NCBI RefSeq assembly: GCF_000427295.1
Contig: NZ_ATNM01000191.1
Span: forward strand, 62,001 to 126,000
DNA: 64,000 nt
Source: Cyclobacterium qasimii M12-11B
GTDB taxonomy: Bacteria > Bacteroidota > Bacteroidia > Cytophagales > Cyclobacteriaceae
Reading direction: 5' to 3'
Shown in pieces: positions 1 through 9,804 of the stretch (the stretch's first letter is position 1; each line of letters starts with the position of its first letter). The notes under the pieces were generated by a model. The model did not search any database and had not been told where the DNA came from. It saw only the letters and a list, made by a program, of their open reading frames with translations. The position numbers and the translations under genes are program-made.

Positions 1-289
1 TTTTTTCAAAATGCTCAGATCCATTGAAGGCCATGTGTTCGAGAAAATGAGCAAGCCCCAACTGGTTATCATTTTCCTGCATTGCACCTGCTTTAATGGC
101 CAGACGCAATTCTAATTTATTCTCAGGCTTGGGATTGTATTGAATGTAATATTCTAAGCCATTTTCTAATTGCCCGGTACGGACTTTCTCGTCTAATGGG
201 ACCAATTCATCGAGCGATTCCTGAGCATAACCAATCGGCTGAAGGAGGCACAATAAAAACAGTAGAAACAATGGCTTTAATATCTGCAT
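1..289 (-). CDS. M16 family zinc metallopeptidase, N-terminal part (cut by window edge)
   Basis: The minus strand is open from an ATG at 289 to the window edge, giving 96 residues. The first ~22 residues form a signal peptide (hydrophobic LFLLFLLCLL core, ending IGYA). The segment GLEYYIQYNPKPENKLELRL matches the start of an insulinase/pitrilysin domain, and HFLEH at residues 81-85 is the inverted zinc motif HxxEH of peptidase family M16, followed by the typical MAFNGS. The protein is therefore an exported, probably periplasmic, M16 peptidase whose remainder lies to the left of the window. Full-length Bacteroidota members have about 900 residues. The next gene runs the opposite way, so this one starts its own transcript. 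Confidence 0.88.
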   Translation of the reverse strand, partial: MQILKPLFLLFLLCLLQPIGYAQESLDELVPLDEKVRTGQLENGLEYYIQYNPKPENKLELRLAIKAGAMQENDNQLGLAHFLEHMAFNGSEHFEK

Positions 290-559
290 CTGTATGAATT
301 AAATTCAGTAAAGTTTAACCCGGATTATGCAATAGACAATCTATTACGTGCTGAAATCAGAATCTAAGAAGTTCAGGCAATTCTATTGTATAAACAGGGT
401 TTTAAATTCTCCTAAATAACGTAAAAAACACCTTAATATCCATAAAAACCTGTTGCCATCCATAAAAACATATCTTTCCTGATCAATTTGTAGTAGGATA
501 AATGTCTATTCCTAACGATATTGAATCTTCTAATTATCTTGATGTATTCAACTGAAAAT

Positions 560-1762
560 ATGACTTTTCGATTATTTCTACTGCCTGTAGTTCTCGTATG
601 GATTACGGCCTGCTCCTCAGCTCCAATTTTAAATATTGAAATAAATGCGGATGGCATTGAAAGGGAAAACTATCCTTTGACCATCCCACTCGATACAGAT
701 TTGGCATTAGCGGGTGATTATTTACTCAAAAATGAAACCAGTGGTAAAAATTACCCCGCTCAAATACTTCCATCTGGGGACTTAATGGTTTTTATTGACC
801 AAATGCCTGCCGACACCAAAGCTGTTTTTGGCCTGTCAAAAGCTACAGGTACAGAAAAGCATAAAATGGAAATAAATAAGACCGAAGAAGGCATAGAAAT
901 TTTATCCGGACAACAACCTGTTCTTTTTTACCAAACTGCCGTGGCCAACCCTCCAAACGGATTACCAGATTATTACAAGAGAAGTGGCATGATCCATCCT
1001 CTGTATAGTCCCAGTGGTCAAATACTCACTGATGCCTTCCCTGCAGGACATACCCATCACCACGCTATTTTCAATGCTTGGGTAAACACTCAATTTAAGG
1101 GCGAAAAAGTAGACTTCTGGAACCAACATTCCGAAACGGGTACAGCGGAACATGTAAGTTTGAATACAGCTGAGGCAGGATCTAGCGCCGCAATTATCGA
1201 AAGTCAATTGAGGCATTTAAGCCTAAAAGAAGGAGAAGTACTCGGTGAAAAATGGACCATTATGGTTTATCCGACCGATGATTATTTCCTATTTGACTTA
1301 TCCTCTGAACAGACCAATACCAGTTCAGACACGCTATTTATATTGGAATACCATTATGGTGGAATGGGTTTTAGAGGAAGTAAGGAGTGGAATAAAGTAG
1401 ACAGTGTTCACTTTAGCAATACCTGGAAAATCCTTACCTCTGAGGGATTTACAAATGAAGATGCCAATCATACCCATGCTTCTTGGGTTACTGCATCGGG
1501 TGAAGTTGACAATAATATTGGAGGTGTAACGGTATTTGGATTCCCTGATAACTTCAGGTATCCACAAGCCATTCGTGTTCACCCTACAATGCCTTACTGG
1601 GTTTATGCACCCATGGTGGATGGTGAATTTTACATCGCTCCCGGAGCCAGCTATAAAAGCAAGTTCAGGTATTATATACCCAATGGCAAGCCTAATCTGG
1701 AAACCATCGAAAAAATCGATATGAATTTAAAATCTCCTATTAAGGTAAAGGTATTGAAGTAG
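560..1762 (+). CDS. DUF6807 (PmoA-like) family lipoprotein
   Basis: The protein has 400 residues from the ATG at 560. Upstream in-frame starts at 521 and 542 exist, but 560 places a lipoprotein signal at the N-terminus (MTFRLFLLPVVLVW then ITAC lipobox). The GHTHHHAIFNAWV segment around residue 170 is the histidine-rich signature of the DUF6807/PmoA-like family, common beside sugar-degradation genes in Bacteroidota and Planctomycetes. Its biochemical activity is not established. It is probably anchored in the outer membrane or periplasm. It stands alone on the plus strand and converges with the TonB receptor gene, with a hairpin between them. Confidence 0.8.
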   Translation: MTFRLFLLPVVLVWITACSSAPILNIEINADGIERENYPLTIPLDTDLALAGDYLLKNETSGKNYPAQILPSGDLMVFIDQMPADTKAVFGLSKATGTEKHKMEINKTEEGIEILSGQQPVLFYQTAVANPPNGLPDYYKRSGMIHPLYSPSGQILTDAFPAGHTHHHAIFNAWVNTQFKGEKVDFWNQHSETGTAEHVSLNTAEAGSSAAIIESQLRHLSLKEGEVLGEKWTIMVYPTDDYFLFDLSSEQTNTSSDTLFILEYHYGGMGFRGSKEWNKVDSVHFSNTWKILTSEGFTNEDANHTHASWVTASGEVDNNIGGVTVFGFPDNFRYPQAIRVHPTMPYWVYAPMVDGEFYIAPGASYKSKFRYYIPNGKPNLETIEKIDMNLKSPIKVKVLK

Positions 1763-1812
1763 CTTTTTGGGGTTATCTGAATTGCCCAATTGACGCAAAA
1801 TATGAATTTAAC

Positions 1813-1848
1813 ACCCCCTTTGTTGTTAACTGTAACGACAAAGGGGGG
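1813..1848. terminator. Strong hairpin between convergent genes (probable bidirectional terminator)
   Basis: The arms at 1814-1828 and 1833-1847 form a 15-bp stem with one G-U pair, a CCCCC/GGGGG base and a 4-nt loop. It lies between the ends of the DUF6807 gene (1762, plus) and the TonB receptor gene (1875, minus). An A-run follows on the plus strand and no long U-tract is present, so termination is inferred from position and stem strength. Confidence 0.6.
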
Positions 1849-1874
1849 TATTAAAAAAGGCTGAATTAATCCCG

Positions 1875-4229
1875 TTAAAAATTGACCGTGTAACTCATTA
1901 CTGGAAACATGGACAATTGTGGAATTTTATCGATTTCTTTTTTTACGTTGTTGTAGTAGTAATCAATCGTAGTATTGCTGTTGGTAAGGTTTTGAATATC
2001 CAACTTCATTTCATGACTTAGCTTTCGTTTATTGACACGATAACTTAATGCCAAATTAAGGTAGAATACATCTTTCGCTTTATTTCCCAGGTATTGACCT
2101 TCATTCTCGACTTGCTTTTCCTGTATTATAGATTCTTCTAAATCAATAGAGGTATACCTTCTACCTCCCAATAGGCTGACTCTTGAGTTTATTCCTATGG
2201 TTTTGTCATTGGAGTTTTTTTGGCCCACAGTAAATTCCTTTCCAAAGAGAAAATTACCTACATAATTCCCATTGTACCTCGAGTTTTTCCAACCACCAGC
2301 TATTGCTTTGTATTTCGAATCGTAGAGGGAAGTTGTGAGTAAGAAGTAAAATTGATTGCTAAAATATCGCTCTAGCGTAACCTCCAAACCAATATTCTTT
2401 CCCTCCCCTTCATTCACCATGGCCTTATCCACAAAATAATCATCCTGATTGATTAATGAATAAAGACTCCCAACTTTGTCCTCTACTGGGATATTATACA
2501 AATGCTGGTAGTAGGCTTCAACCTTTAAAAACAAGTTGCTATTCAATAAATTCTCATAGCCCAAGACATAGTGCGAAGCCTGCATCAGCTCCAAATGCTT
2601 GTTGGGCATAGAGAAATTTCCATTGGGTTGGTATACCAATGCATAATGATTGGGAAGAGAGGCCATTTTACTATGTAACCCAAAAGCTGCATTCACATTT
2701 TGTGTTTCATCCAATTGGTATTTCAGCGCTAATCTGGGCTCCATGTATACCTTTTCATTCAAACTGCTTTTAGAGACATGCACACCATTTACCGCAGTTA
2801 GAAGTGCTGAAATTCTCCATTTCCAGTTGAAATAACCCTCAGTAAAATCAGCAGCACCTTGATTTTCCTGGCCTTTCAAATATTGGTTTTGAGGAATGCT
2901 GAAATAGACATTTTCAAAATCAAAATTATTATGCGCGTACATTAGCCCTACCTGAAAATTGTGCTTGGAATTAATCTTATGGTGTAATGTGGACAATACC
3001 CTTGTCGTTTGATTGTTTAACCCAGCGTTATAAAATTCTTTTAATATTTCCGCTTCATAGGGCCTTTTTTCAATCAAATCACTTCCATTAAAACCGTAAG
3101 AAACAATTGATTTTAAGTAAGTATTGCCTCCCAAGGGAATAAAATGCTTGATCCCGGTAACAGCCAGTTGGCTGTATTGAGAACCATCTTCCAGGATGAT
3201 GTCCTCGTCTTCCTCGTCCGTGGTGACAAAACCTATATTACTCGCTCCCCCTAATCCAAACAAGGTGAAGATTCCCGCTTTTTCCGTTGGGAAATAGAAT
3301 TTAAAACTTAAGTCCTGGTACCTTGGAACACCCCCGAAATCCACTAGGCCAATATCATCCAACAAGGAAAGGGTGGAATAACGGTAGTTTATCAGGTAGC
3401 TGCTTTTGTTCTTTTTGCTGATGGGACCTTCTGCCGTAAAATCAAGCCCCAGAACTCCTAATGAGAAACTGTATTCTTGTTTTTCATCATTGCCTTTTCT
3501 GAGCTTCATGTCAAAAATACCTGATAAAGCATTGCCATATTGAGAAGCAAAGGCGCCTGAATAAAATTCTGAATTGGCCAACATTTGGCTATTCAGTGCA
3601 TTGATAGGGCCACCTGTCAACCCTTCAATGGCAAAATGATTAGGGTTGGGGATTTCTATATCTTCCAATCTCCACTGTATAAAACGAGGGTTATTCCCTC
3701 TCACGATGATATCATTATTCCCAGAACCTTCATTGGTTATTCCAGCAAAAGAAGACACCAGGCGTGCGGGATCACTTATGGCTCCTGCATGCCGTTTTGA
3801 TTCTTCAATGGAAAGTTGTTTGGTTGAACTTATTGCCATTTCATTGGTAGATTCCCCTCTTTTGTAAGCCCTTATTTCCACCTGGTCCAATTGCTGAAAA
3901 GATTCCTTCATCTCTATATTTAAGACAGTCTCCTTACCAGAAATCAACAAAATATTTGGAATCGTAACCCTTTCATAGCCCAGACTAGAAACTACCAAGG
4001 TTATACGTCCAACTGTTACATTCTCAATTTTAAAATTCCCATCAATGTCTGAGGTAACTCCAATTAATGGGTTAGAATTGTCAATCGTAATATTTGCAAA
4101 AGGAATGGCACTTTTGCTGTCCGTGTCTACAACCCTCCCTCGAATGGTTTGAAAAGGGCTTTGTGCAAAAATTGCATTGGCGAACAAAAAGGCGGTCAAA
4201 ATAAATAAGCCAAATACTCCAGGTTTCAT
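1875..4229 (-). CDS. TonB-dependent outer-membrane receptor with carboxypeptidase-regulatory-like N-domain
   Basis: The 784-residue protein begins with a signal peptide (to about residue 22, FANAIFAQS). An Ig-like carboxypeptidase-regulatory domain follows (IRGRVVDTDSKSAIPFANI, residues ~29-110), then a plug domain containing NDIIVRGNNPRFIQWRLED, then a long beta-barrel that ends in the aromatic C-terminus SYTVNF. This architecture transports substrates across the outer membrane using TonB energy. No SusD partner is adjacent and no STN domain is present, so it resembles a stand-alone receptor for a metal complex, cofactor or small ligand more than a SusC pair. The substrate cannot be read from the sequence. 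Confidence 0.85.
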   Translation of the reverse strand: MKPGVFGLFILTAFLFANAIFAQSPFQTIRGRVVDTDSKSAIPFANITIDNSNPLIGVTSDIDGNFKIENVTVGRITLVVSSLGYERVTIPNILLISGKETVLNIEMKESFQQLDQVEIRAYKRGESTNEMAISSTKQLSIEESKRHAGAISDPARLVSSFAGITNEGSGNNDIIVRGNNPRFIQWRLEDIEIPNPNHFAIEGLTGGPINALNSQMLANSEFYSGAFASQYGNALSGIFDMKLRKGNDEKQEYSFSLGVLGLDFTAEGPISKKNKSSYLINYRYSTLSLLDDIGLVDFGGVPRYQDLSFKFYFPTEKAGIFTLFGLGGASNIGFVTTDEEDEDIILEDGSQYSQLAVTGIKHFIPLGGNTYLKSIVSYGFNGSDLIEKRPYEAEILKEFYNAGLNNQTTRVLSTLHHKINSKHNFQVGLMYAHNNFDFENVYFSIPQNQYLKGQENQGAADFTEGYFNWKWRISALLTAVNGVHVSKSSLNEKVYMEPRLALKYQLDETQNVNAAFGLHSKMASLPNHYALVYQPNGNFSMPNKHLELMQASHYVLGYENLLNSNLFLKVEAYYQHLYNIPVEDKVGSLYSLINQDDYFVDKAMVNEGEGKNIGLEVTLERYFSNQFYFLLTTSLYDSKYKAIAGGWKNSRYNGNYVGNFLFGKEFTVGQKNSNDKTIGINSRVSLLGGRRYTSIDLEESIIQEKQVENEGQYLGNKAKDVFYLNLALSYRVNKRKLSHEMKLDIQNLTNSNTTIDYYYNNVKKEIDKIPQLSMFPVMSYTVNF

Positions 4230-4429
4230 AAGATAAGTTTCTTTTGTTTATCTAATGACAACCGAATGCGTGTTCCCCCTTAGCAGGAGATTAAAAAAAA
4301 TTGAAATTGGAAAATAATTTTAAAACCAAAATTTGTTCTAAACCAGTCAATCAGTACCACATTCCCTAAAAATTCGATTTAAAGTTAGATAAAGGACTTC
4401 AGGAGAATAGTGATAAGGCTACAAAAAAA

Positions 4430-5497
4430 CTATTGCCTCTTTTGGTTTAGCTCTTTTGAAGTAGCCAAAGCAATTACCCTTCCTTCGCTACCTACTGCAT
4501 TGTAAAAGTGATACACTACACCTTTCCATTTTATCACCCATGGCTTATGGGCATACTTTTTGTCGAAATCTTCTGAGGGCGCTATTAGGTCTTCGCCTTC
4601 CCAATCGGTCCAATTGATTAGATCGTAAGAGCAGGCAAACCTTTCGAAGGCACCAGGTTTCCAAAAGGCCCCAAAGTAAAACATGATATAGATATCATTG
4701 AACTTTGCAATTTGGGCATCTCCACAAATGCCATTGCCTCTTGTGATAACAGGATCATCACCAAAGCGCTGCCAAGACAACATATCATCAGAAACAGCCA
4801 TCCCAATACTTTCATAGTTGGCAATATCGCCTTTGGCATTGTAATACATTACAAAAGGATGTCCTGTGTGCTTTTCATTGTCACGAATAACCAGGCTTTT
4901 GTATATCGTTTTGTTTTCAAACCAACGAACACCCTCATCCTCAGGGGATAAAAGTGGGGTATTGTTGGTATTCCACTCTTTTGAATCTATTAGTGAGTCG
5001 GTGTTTGCCATGCCGATTTTAAGGGTACCGGATTCATAACCAGTAGAATTACCTCCCAAATAGCTCATCCAGTATTGGCCCTGGTATTTTTCCACACTAT
5101 AATCACCACCCCATTCCGTATTTACAAGCGAAACATAGCCAGCTTTCTGGTTCGCATCCCAGGTATCTTCCGTAAAAGACAATATTTTCCCTTTAGACTC
5201 CCATTGTATTAAATCCTGACTTTCAGCCAGCCATGTTTCATAACCCTGCCCATCAAATACAATATAGGTCATGTACCAAACTTCATCTTTGCGGAAAATG
5301 GTTGGCGAGTCAATCATTTTACTCGTATCCGGATGCTGAAATACCACCCCCTGTTTAAAAGGTGTTTTTACCTCTTCAAATATTTGCTCCATTACCTCCT
5401 TAGAAACTTCATTGTTGGAAGTAACTTCCTTTGGATTGCAACAGGTTAAGGATATGGCGGTAAGGGCAACAGCTAAAGATAAAAATAGAGACTTCAT
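4430..5497 (-). CDS. Five-bladed beta-propeller glycosidase-like lipoprotein (GH43/GH32-type fold)
   Basis: The 355-residue protein has a lipoprotein signal (SLAVALTAISLTCC). Its blade-like repeats are typical of the GH43/GH32/GH130 superfamily: SPTIFRKDEVWYMTY, WLAESQDLIQWESKG, HPFVMYYNAKGD, GMAVSDDMLSWQRFGDDPV and APSEDFDKKYAHKPWVIKW. The family usually hydrolyses or phosphorolyses short plant or algal oligosaccharides outside the cytoplasm. I cannot assign the exact GH family or catalytic acids with confidence, so a non-catalytic sugar-binding propeller remains possible. It is transcribed in the same direction as the TonB receptor, separated by 200 bp. Confidence 0.7.
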   Translation of the reverse strand: MKSLFLSLAVALTAISLTCCNPKEVTSNNEVSKEVMEQIFEEVKTPFKQGVVFQHPDTSKMIDSPTIFRKDEVWYMTYIVFDGQGYETWLAESQDLIQWESKGKILSFTEDTWDANQKAGYVSLVNTEWGGDYSVEKYQGQYWMSYLGGNSTGYESGTLKIGMANTDSLIDSKEWNTNNTPLLSPEDEGVRWFENKTIYKSLVIRDNEKHTGHPFVMYYNAKGDIANYESIGMAVSDDMLSWQRFGDDPVITRGNGICGDAQIAKFNDIYIMFYFGAFWKPGAFERFACSYDLINWTDWEGEDLIAPSEDFDKKYAHKPWVIKWKGVVYHFYNAVGSEGRVIALATSKELNQKRQ

Positions 5498-5669
5498 TCT
5501 AAAATATTATTTTTCGGTTTACTGATCTTTGGAAGATTAAGGAAGGATTGCGTCGGTATATCCTTTAGACAATTTAAAAGGCGGAATATAGGGCAAAAAA
5601 CAGGGTTATCTACATCAACGTATCCGATCTTTTCATAATTTTACAATAGTGGCTATTATTTTTCTCACA

Positions 5670-6005
5670 TTAACCAATCCTGGTACCATTCGGTACTGCA
5701 CTTTCCGGCTGAATTAAGGTAACCTCTTTATGCTCACCAAGCCCACCCAATACCAGGCATTCACTCATCATATTGGCGATTTGTTTTGGTGGAAAGTTCA
5801 TAACAGCAATCACCTGTCGGCCAATTAAATCAAGAGGCGTGTACAGTTTGGTTATTTGGGCTGAGGTTTTCTTTATCCCATGTTCACCAAAATCGATTGT
5901 TAATTTATAGGCTGAGTTTCTGGCTTCCTTAAAAGCTTCAGCTGAAAGGATAGTACCTACCCTCATTTCAACTTTTATAAAATCATCCCAAGATAATTCT
6001 TCCAT
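5670..6005 (-). CDS. csaA: CsaA, tRNA-binding-fold export chaperone
   Basis: The complete 111-residue protein matches CsaA throughout: WDDFIKVEMRVGTI at the N-terminus, KLTIDFGEHGIKKTSAQIT in the middle, and GRQVIAVMNFPPKQIANMMSECLVLG near the end. CsaA is an OB-fold (EMAP/MetRS C-terminal type) dimer with proposed chaperone activity for protein export, and it acts in the cytoplasm. There is no signal peptide. It is a single gene, spaced 88 bp downstream of the SGNH hydrolase start-to-stop unit. Confidence 0.92.
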   Translation of the reverse strand: MEELSWDDFIKVEMRVGTILSAEAFKEARNSAYKLTIDFGEHGIKKTSAQITKLYTPLDLIGRQVIAVMNFPPKQIANMMSECLVLGGLGEHKEVTLIQPESAVPNGTRIG

Positions 6006-6093
6006 TTAATAGTCTAAAGGTTATTGATTGTAACCATGCTTTTGAAACCACTGCCTAAAGGAACCCGATTATTGTATTTTCTGGACAACAAGA

Positions 6094-6834
6094 CTACTTG
6101 TTAACCAAGTCTTTAACCAAAGGTATGCCCAATGCTTTCATTTCCTCTACAGCCAAACCTGCTATGGTGAAGGCTCCCAATTGAGATAAATGGGTATTGT
6201 CCTCTTTACCTTCTGGCCGATGCGGATAAATCCCAGATTCAAAGAATAAGTACAATTGTTTTGATTTTTCTGACCCCATACTTTCCATCAACTCTTTCGT
6301 TTTGGCCTCCATGTCTATAAAATACACACCTGTTTCATTGGCCACCTGCTTTACTCCTGTCAAGTAATCCCCATGGGAATCTCTCAAAGTGCCATTATCA
6401 TTGAAAAGCCTGCGGACTATTGAAGTGCAGAGAATAGGAATACCACCCTTATCCTTCGTTTCATTTATGAATCTTTTAAGGTTATCTTGATAGGTATCAA
6501 AAGGTCCGGTATATCTTGCTGTATCTGATTTCTGGTCGTTGTGACCGAATTGTATGATCACATAATCTCCTTTCTGCACTTGAGTAATTACCTTTTCCCA
6601 AGACCCTTCGTCAATAAAACTTTTTGAACTCCTGCCATTTTTAGCATGGTTGTCGACCACTATTCCATCAGTGAAAAAATGGTTTAAAACCTGTCCCCAG
6701 CCATATTCTGGCAAGTTATGCTCAGGTTTGTTGGCCATGGTAGAATCCCCGATCATAAAGACATGGGTGGCACGAAAATGTTCAGTAGTAAATGCTAAAC
6801 AGCATACTGCAAGAATTAGGACAAATGCTTTCAT
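6094..6834 (-). CDS. Rhamnogalacturonan-acetylesterase-like SGNH hydrolase (CE12 type)
   Basis: The 246-residue protein has a signal peptide (MKAFVLILAVCCLAF). SGNH blocks are visible in order: GDST near residue 29 (nucleophile Ser), the NHAKNGRSSKSF glycine block, GHNDQKSD (Asn block), and DNTHLSQLGA near the C-terminus (the Asp and His of the catalytic triad). The combination IGDSTMA plus FGHNDQK is typical of rhamnogalacturonan acetylesterases, which remove acetyl esters from pectin-like or other acetylated polysaccharides in the periplasm or outside the cell. The exact substrate is uncertain. It neighbours a propeller glycosidase, consistent with carbohydrate processing. Confidence 0.85.
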   Translation of the reverse strand: MKAFVLILAVCCLAFTTEHFRATHVFMIGDSTMANKPEHNLPEYGWGQVLNHFFTDGIVVDNHAKNGRSSKSFIDEGSWEKVITQVQKGDYVIIQFGHNDQKSDTARYTGPFDTYQDNLKRFINETKDKGGIPILCTSIVRRLFNDNGTLRDSHGDYLTGVKQVANETGVYFIDMEAKTKELMESMGSEKSKQLYLFFESGIYPHRPEGKEDNTHLSQLGAFTIAGLAVEEMKALGIPLVKDLVNK

Positions 6835-6998
6835 GGAGGTGGTTCGTTTAAACTGTGTTGGATTATCGATTGACTTCAGAAAATCTACATATGCAATGTC
6901 AAATCATTGTCACGTGAAATTACTCTAAAATCAGCCAATTTTTACAGTTTTCGGGCAGCTCTTTTGAAATAAAATGGTTTCATTCAAAAATCATAGGT

Positions 6999-7018
6999 GG
7001 CTTTCGCTTCGCTCAGCC
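6999..7018 (-). repeat. REP-like 20-22 bp repeat, divergent copy
   Basis: Read on the minus strand this resembles GGCTGAGCGGAGTCGAAGCC, but has GCGAAAGCC at the end. It lies in the intergenic gap between the YceI operon and the esterase gene. Confidence 0.6.
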
Positions 7019-7103
7019 ATAGGGTAATTTAGAGCACTCTATTATGAGCTTTGGCCTAGATTGGTCGCCGGTATAATGAAATAGGTATAAAAGTTAATAT
7101 CAA

Positions 7104-7639
7104 TCAAGATGCCTCTAAATACAGGTTGATTTCCAATTCGATAGATTCTTCAATTTTTACAAGCCCACCCAAACGACTTGATGCATCCAGCCCTAATTCT
7201 TCTGTAGACAGGTATAAAGTACCTTGTAGCCCTTCTTTCAATTGGTGAAAAACAACCTTTTCCAGGACGATCTCTTTACCTGCCATTTGTAAATAAATAT
7301 CCCCATAAATCTTCCGAGACCCTCTTCGCAGTTTATTTACTGAAACCAGACAGATGGGATACTCTTCGGCTTTCAGGGTTCTCTTAAAATCACTATTCAG
7401 TAAAAAATTTCCGCAACCAAATGCGCTAACTGGGATTTCAAAATCTAGTGAGGTAGTGTCAGGAGACTTGTTATCAAAAAAAAGCGTATCGCTCTCCGTT
7501 TGGCTTTCATAGCTACATTCAAAACTTCCTATGGATGTTTTTCCTTTCACAATGATTTCTGTTTGATCAATAATCAAGGTTTTTTTTCAAAAGCCCCGAT
7601 CAGTAAAAAACAACAGCCAAGCAACAGTGCGATACGCAT
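7104..7639 (-). CDS. YceI-family periplasmic protein (signal peptide in another frame; A8 frameshift)
   Basis: The body (residues from TTG at 7577) reads as a YceI-like lipocalin-fold protein: LDFEIPVSAFGCGNFLLNSDFKRTLKAEEYP, then a strand-rich C-terminal half. YceI proteins bind isoprenoid or amphiphilic ligands in the periplasm. Immediately upstream an ATG at 7639 opens a good signal peptide (RIALLLGCCFLLIGAF), but it stops at 7574 in another frame. One extra A in the A8 tract (7580-7587 on the plus strand) would fuse the two into a 178-residue secreted protein. It is the third gene of the YceI-porin-YceI operon, 18 bp after the porin stop. Confidence 0.72.
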
Positions 7640-7657
7640 AGTATTGAAATCTATTTG

Positions 7658-8944
7658 TTAAAAACCTATTACTCCTTCAATCATTATTCCGTTAAATGAA
7701 CCACCATTAAGGATGTCAGTTGGCGCAAAATCCTGGTAATTTTGATTGACATATTCCAGTTTGGCTAGAATGTTTTTGGTAATAAACCAACCACCACCAA
7801 CTTGTACTCGGGAAATGCTAGGTTCCAATCCATCGGGCATTTCACCTCCTACTTGATTGTAGCGACCAGCCAGATAATAATTATCTGTAGACCCAAACCT
7901 GTAAACAGCATCAATGCCTACCTGATTCCAGGTTCTGTCTACACTTTCATTCGATGCTTTTCCTTTAGACTGTTCCAGAGTACCAAAAAGCTCCAATCCA
8001 CGATAAGCTACAAAAGGATTCAAAACCATGGCGGTCACGTTGTCACGCATACCAGGGCTAAAACGACCTGAAGTTAAAGAATTGGACGTAGAAGCAAGGG
8101 TGTTTACCATTACTAGATAATAACGGGAGCCAGCCCTATCCCCTGCCCAAAGGGTGTTATTGACCGAACCAGCAGTGGTGTAAACGGAACCAGTCATTCT
8201 AAGTCGAAGGTCATTGTCCAATGTTTTGTCATAACCTAGTTTACCAATAAAGGAAGGTTTCCTTTTGCCTGGGTTGGTTATTCCTCCCTGAATTTCTCCT
8301 CCGGTCATGGAGGCCACCCCGATGAATCCATTGTTTTGATAAATCACTTCAGCACCTATTTCTGTGGCAAAAGCATCCATAATATAGTTTCCAACGAATG
8401 GGTTATAGAAGGCATTGCCATTGTCTGATCTCCTAAAGTGAGAATCTCCATAATTGACTTCCATATGCCCTACTTTGATTGTCACTTTTTCCATTATTTG
8501 GTCGAAAACCTGACTGTTTAGAAATGCAAGTTTATCAAACTGCAAATACCCACCTTTGACCCAAGTTTCGGGATGGTGTCTAGAAGAGAGATAAGTAATC
8601 AAATTCAGTCTAATTCCGTCTGCCAGTTCCACATCTATGTTTAGGTTAGCTGTAGCCAGGTTAAATCCCGTCCCTATGTCCATCAATTGATTGGTATTGA
8701 CTCCGTTATCATCCAAAAATGGTGTCGCTGAATTTTCGTGACTTATGGATTGAAACTGTTGCGTAAATGCTCCTCCAATTCGTACCCTTAGACCATCAAA
8801 GGCAACGGAATCCGCTTTACCAGTTTCAAATACATTGATTCCCCTCTGATCATAAGCTCTCCAAAATTGCATGTCTTTTTGTTGGGCAAAACTGCTAAAG
8901 GACAATAAAATAGCTCCTGTCAGAAATAAAATACACTTTTTCAT
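7658..8944 (-). CDS. Porin-like outer-membrane beta-barrel protein
   Basis: The 428-residue protein has a signal peptide (KKCILFLTGAILLSFSSFA) followed by alternating amphipathic strands over the whole length, and it ends in MIEGVIGF with a terminal Phe, typical for outer-membrane barrels. There is no plug or TonB box. Segments such as WVKGGYLQFDKLAFL and KVGHMEVNYGDSHFRRSDNG resemble phosphate-selective-porin-like or general porins found beside YceI genes in Bacteroidota. It probably forms a passive channel. The substrate is unknown. It sits between two YceI genes with gaps of about 20 bp, so all three are likely co-transcribed from upstream of 9543. Confidence 0.78.
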   Translation of the reverse strand: MKKCILFLTGAILLSFSSFAQQKDMQFWRAYDQRGINVFETGKADSVAFDGLRVRIGGAFTQQFQSISHENSATPFLDDNGVNTNQLMDIGTGFNLATANLNIDVELADGIRLNLITYLSSRHHPETWVKGGYLQFDKLAFLNSQVFDQIMEKVTIKVGHMEVNYGDSHFRRSDNGNAFYNPFVGNYIMDAFATEIGAEVIYQNNGFIGVASMTGGEIQGGITNPGKRKPSFIGKLGYDKTLDNDLRLRMTGSVYTTAGSVNNTLWAGDRAGSRYYLVMVNTLASTSNSLTSGRFSPGMRDNVTAMVLNPFVAYRGLELFGTLEQSKGKASNESVDRTWNQVGIDAVYRFGSTDNYYLAGRYNQVGGEMPDGLEPSISRVQVGGGWFITKNILAKLEYVNQNYQDFAPTDILNGGSFNGIMIEGVIGF

Positions 8945-8963
8945 GATAGCAAAAATTAATGAG

Positions 8964-9543
8964 TTAATTAATTGGATTTAGTTTCATCTTAATATTGATC
9001 GTCATTTCATCACCCGTTTTGATGGTGCCAAATACCGCTGTTGGAGGATCCACCTTGAAATCGGTTAACTTTACATCAGCAGAACCTGAAAGAGAAATGC
9101 TTTCGCCCTCTGTTAAAATTTTAAGTAGAAAAGAAACTGTTTGGGTATTGCCAGCCAACTGGAGCCTTCCAGATACTTTCCAATCGTTCCCCCCCATCTT
9201 GATGGGCTTCTAACATATTAAAAGTTATTTCAGGATGGTCTTCTTCCTTCAAAGCATTATAGGCATTTTTGTCCATTGGCCCTTTACCACTTTTGAGCGA
9301 CTTTACCGGCATGGTAATCTTAAAGGATTGAATAGCCGTCACCTTGCCCGCCGAAATTCTAAGTGATGCAGTTCCATTCGCTTCCGTGGAAATCATGTCC
9401 CAATCGTGAAGGGTAGAAGTCCCAGAAACTTTCATTTCAGGATCGGATGCAACTTTATAGGTCTGTTGTGAAAAAACCTGATTCCCATAAGTACTGAAAA
9501 GGACTAACAGGGAAAATATGGTCCATTTTACATGTTTATTCAT
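8964..9543 (-). pseudogene. YceI-family protein, split by a G7 frameshift
   Basis: Two overlapping frames together form one YceI protein. The first starts at 9543 with a signal peptide (WTIFSLLVLFSTYGNQVFSQ), then MKVSGTSTLHDWDM, a classic YceI opening, and LKSGKGPMDKNAYNAL. It leaves frame after HQDGG. The second frame continues GGNDWKVSGRLQLAG to NIKMKLNPIN at 8964. A run of seven G (C7 at 9189-9195 on the plus strand) where six are needed explains the break, and the repaired protein has 192 residues. Nothing else is decayed, so a sequencing error or a variable G tract is more likely than an old pseudogene. It is the first gene of the YceI-porin-YceI operon. Confidence 0.8.
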
Positions 9544-9695
9544 AAGGGTTTGGTTTAGCTTTATTTAATAGAATCGGGTTTAAAAACATGATTATTTGAT
9601 TGTTTTGATGGATCAAAGGTAAATCAGACCGTAAGAAAATCACATGACCTAAATCATCTTTTCATATGATATAATTTGTCAATTGAGTCGAGAAT

Positions 9696-9717
9696 GGCTT
9701 CGACTCCGCTCAGCCAC
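9696..9717 (-). repeat. REP-like repeat copy
   Basis: On the minus strand it contains a perfect GGCTGAGCGGAGTCGAAGCC, preceded by GT. It is intergenic. Confidence 0.8.
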
Positions 9718-9804
9718 CGAAGTAGTACCTCGTGCACTTCTAGTACTATCCATTTACCTGGTGGGATGAAGCTTTTTTTGAGTGAATTATTGGTAAGAGA
9801 ATTG

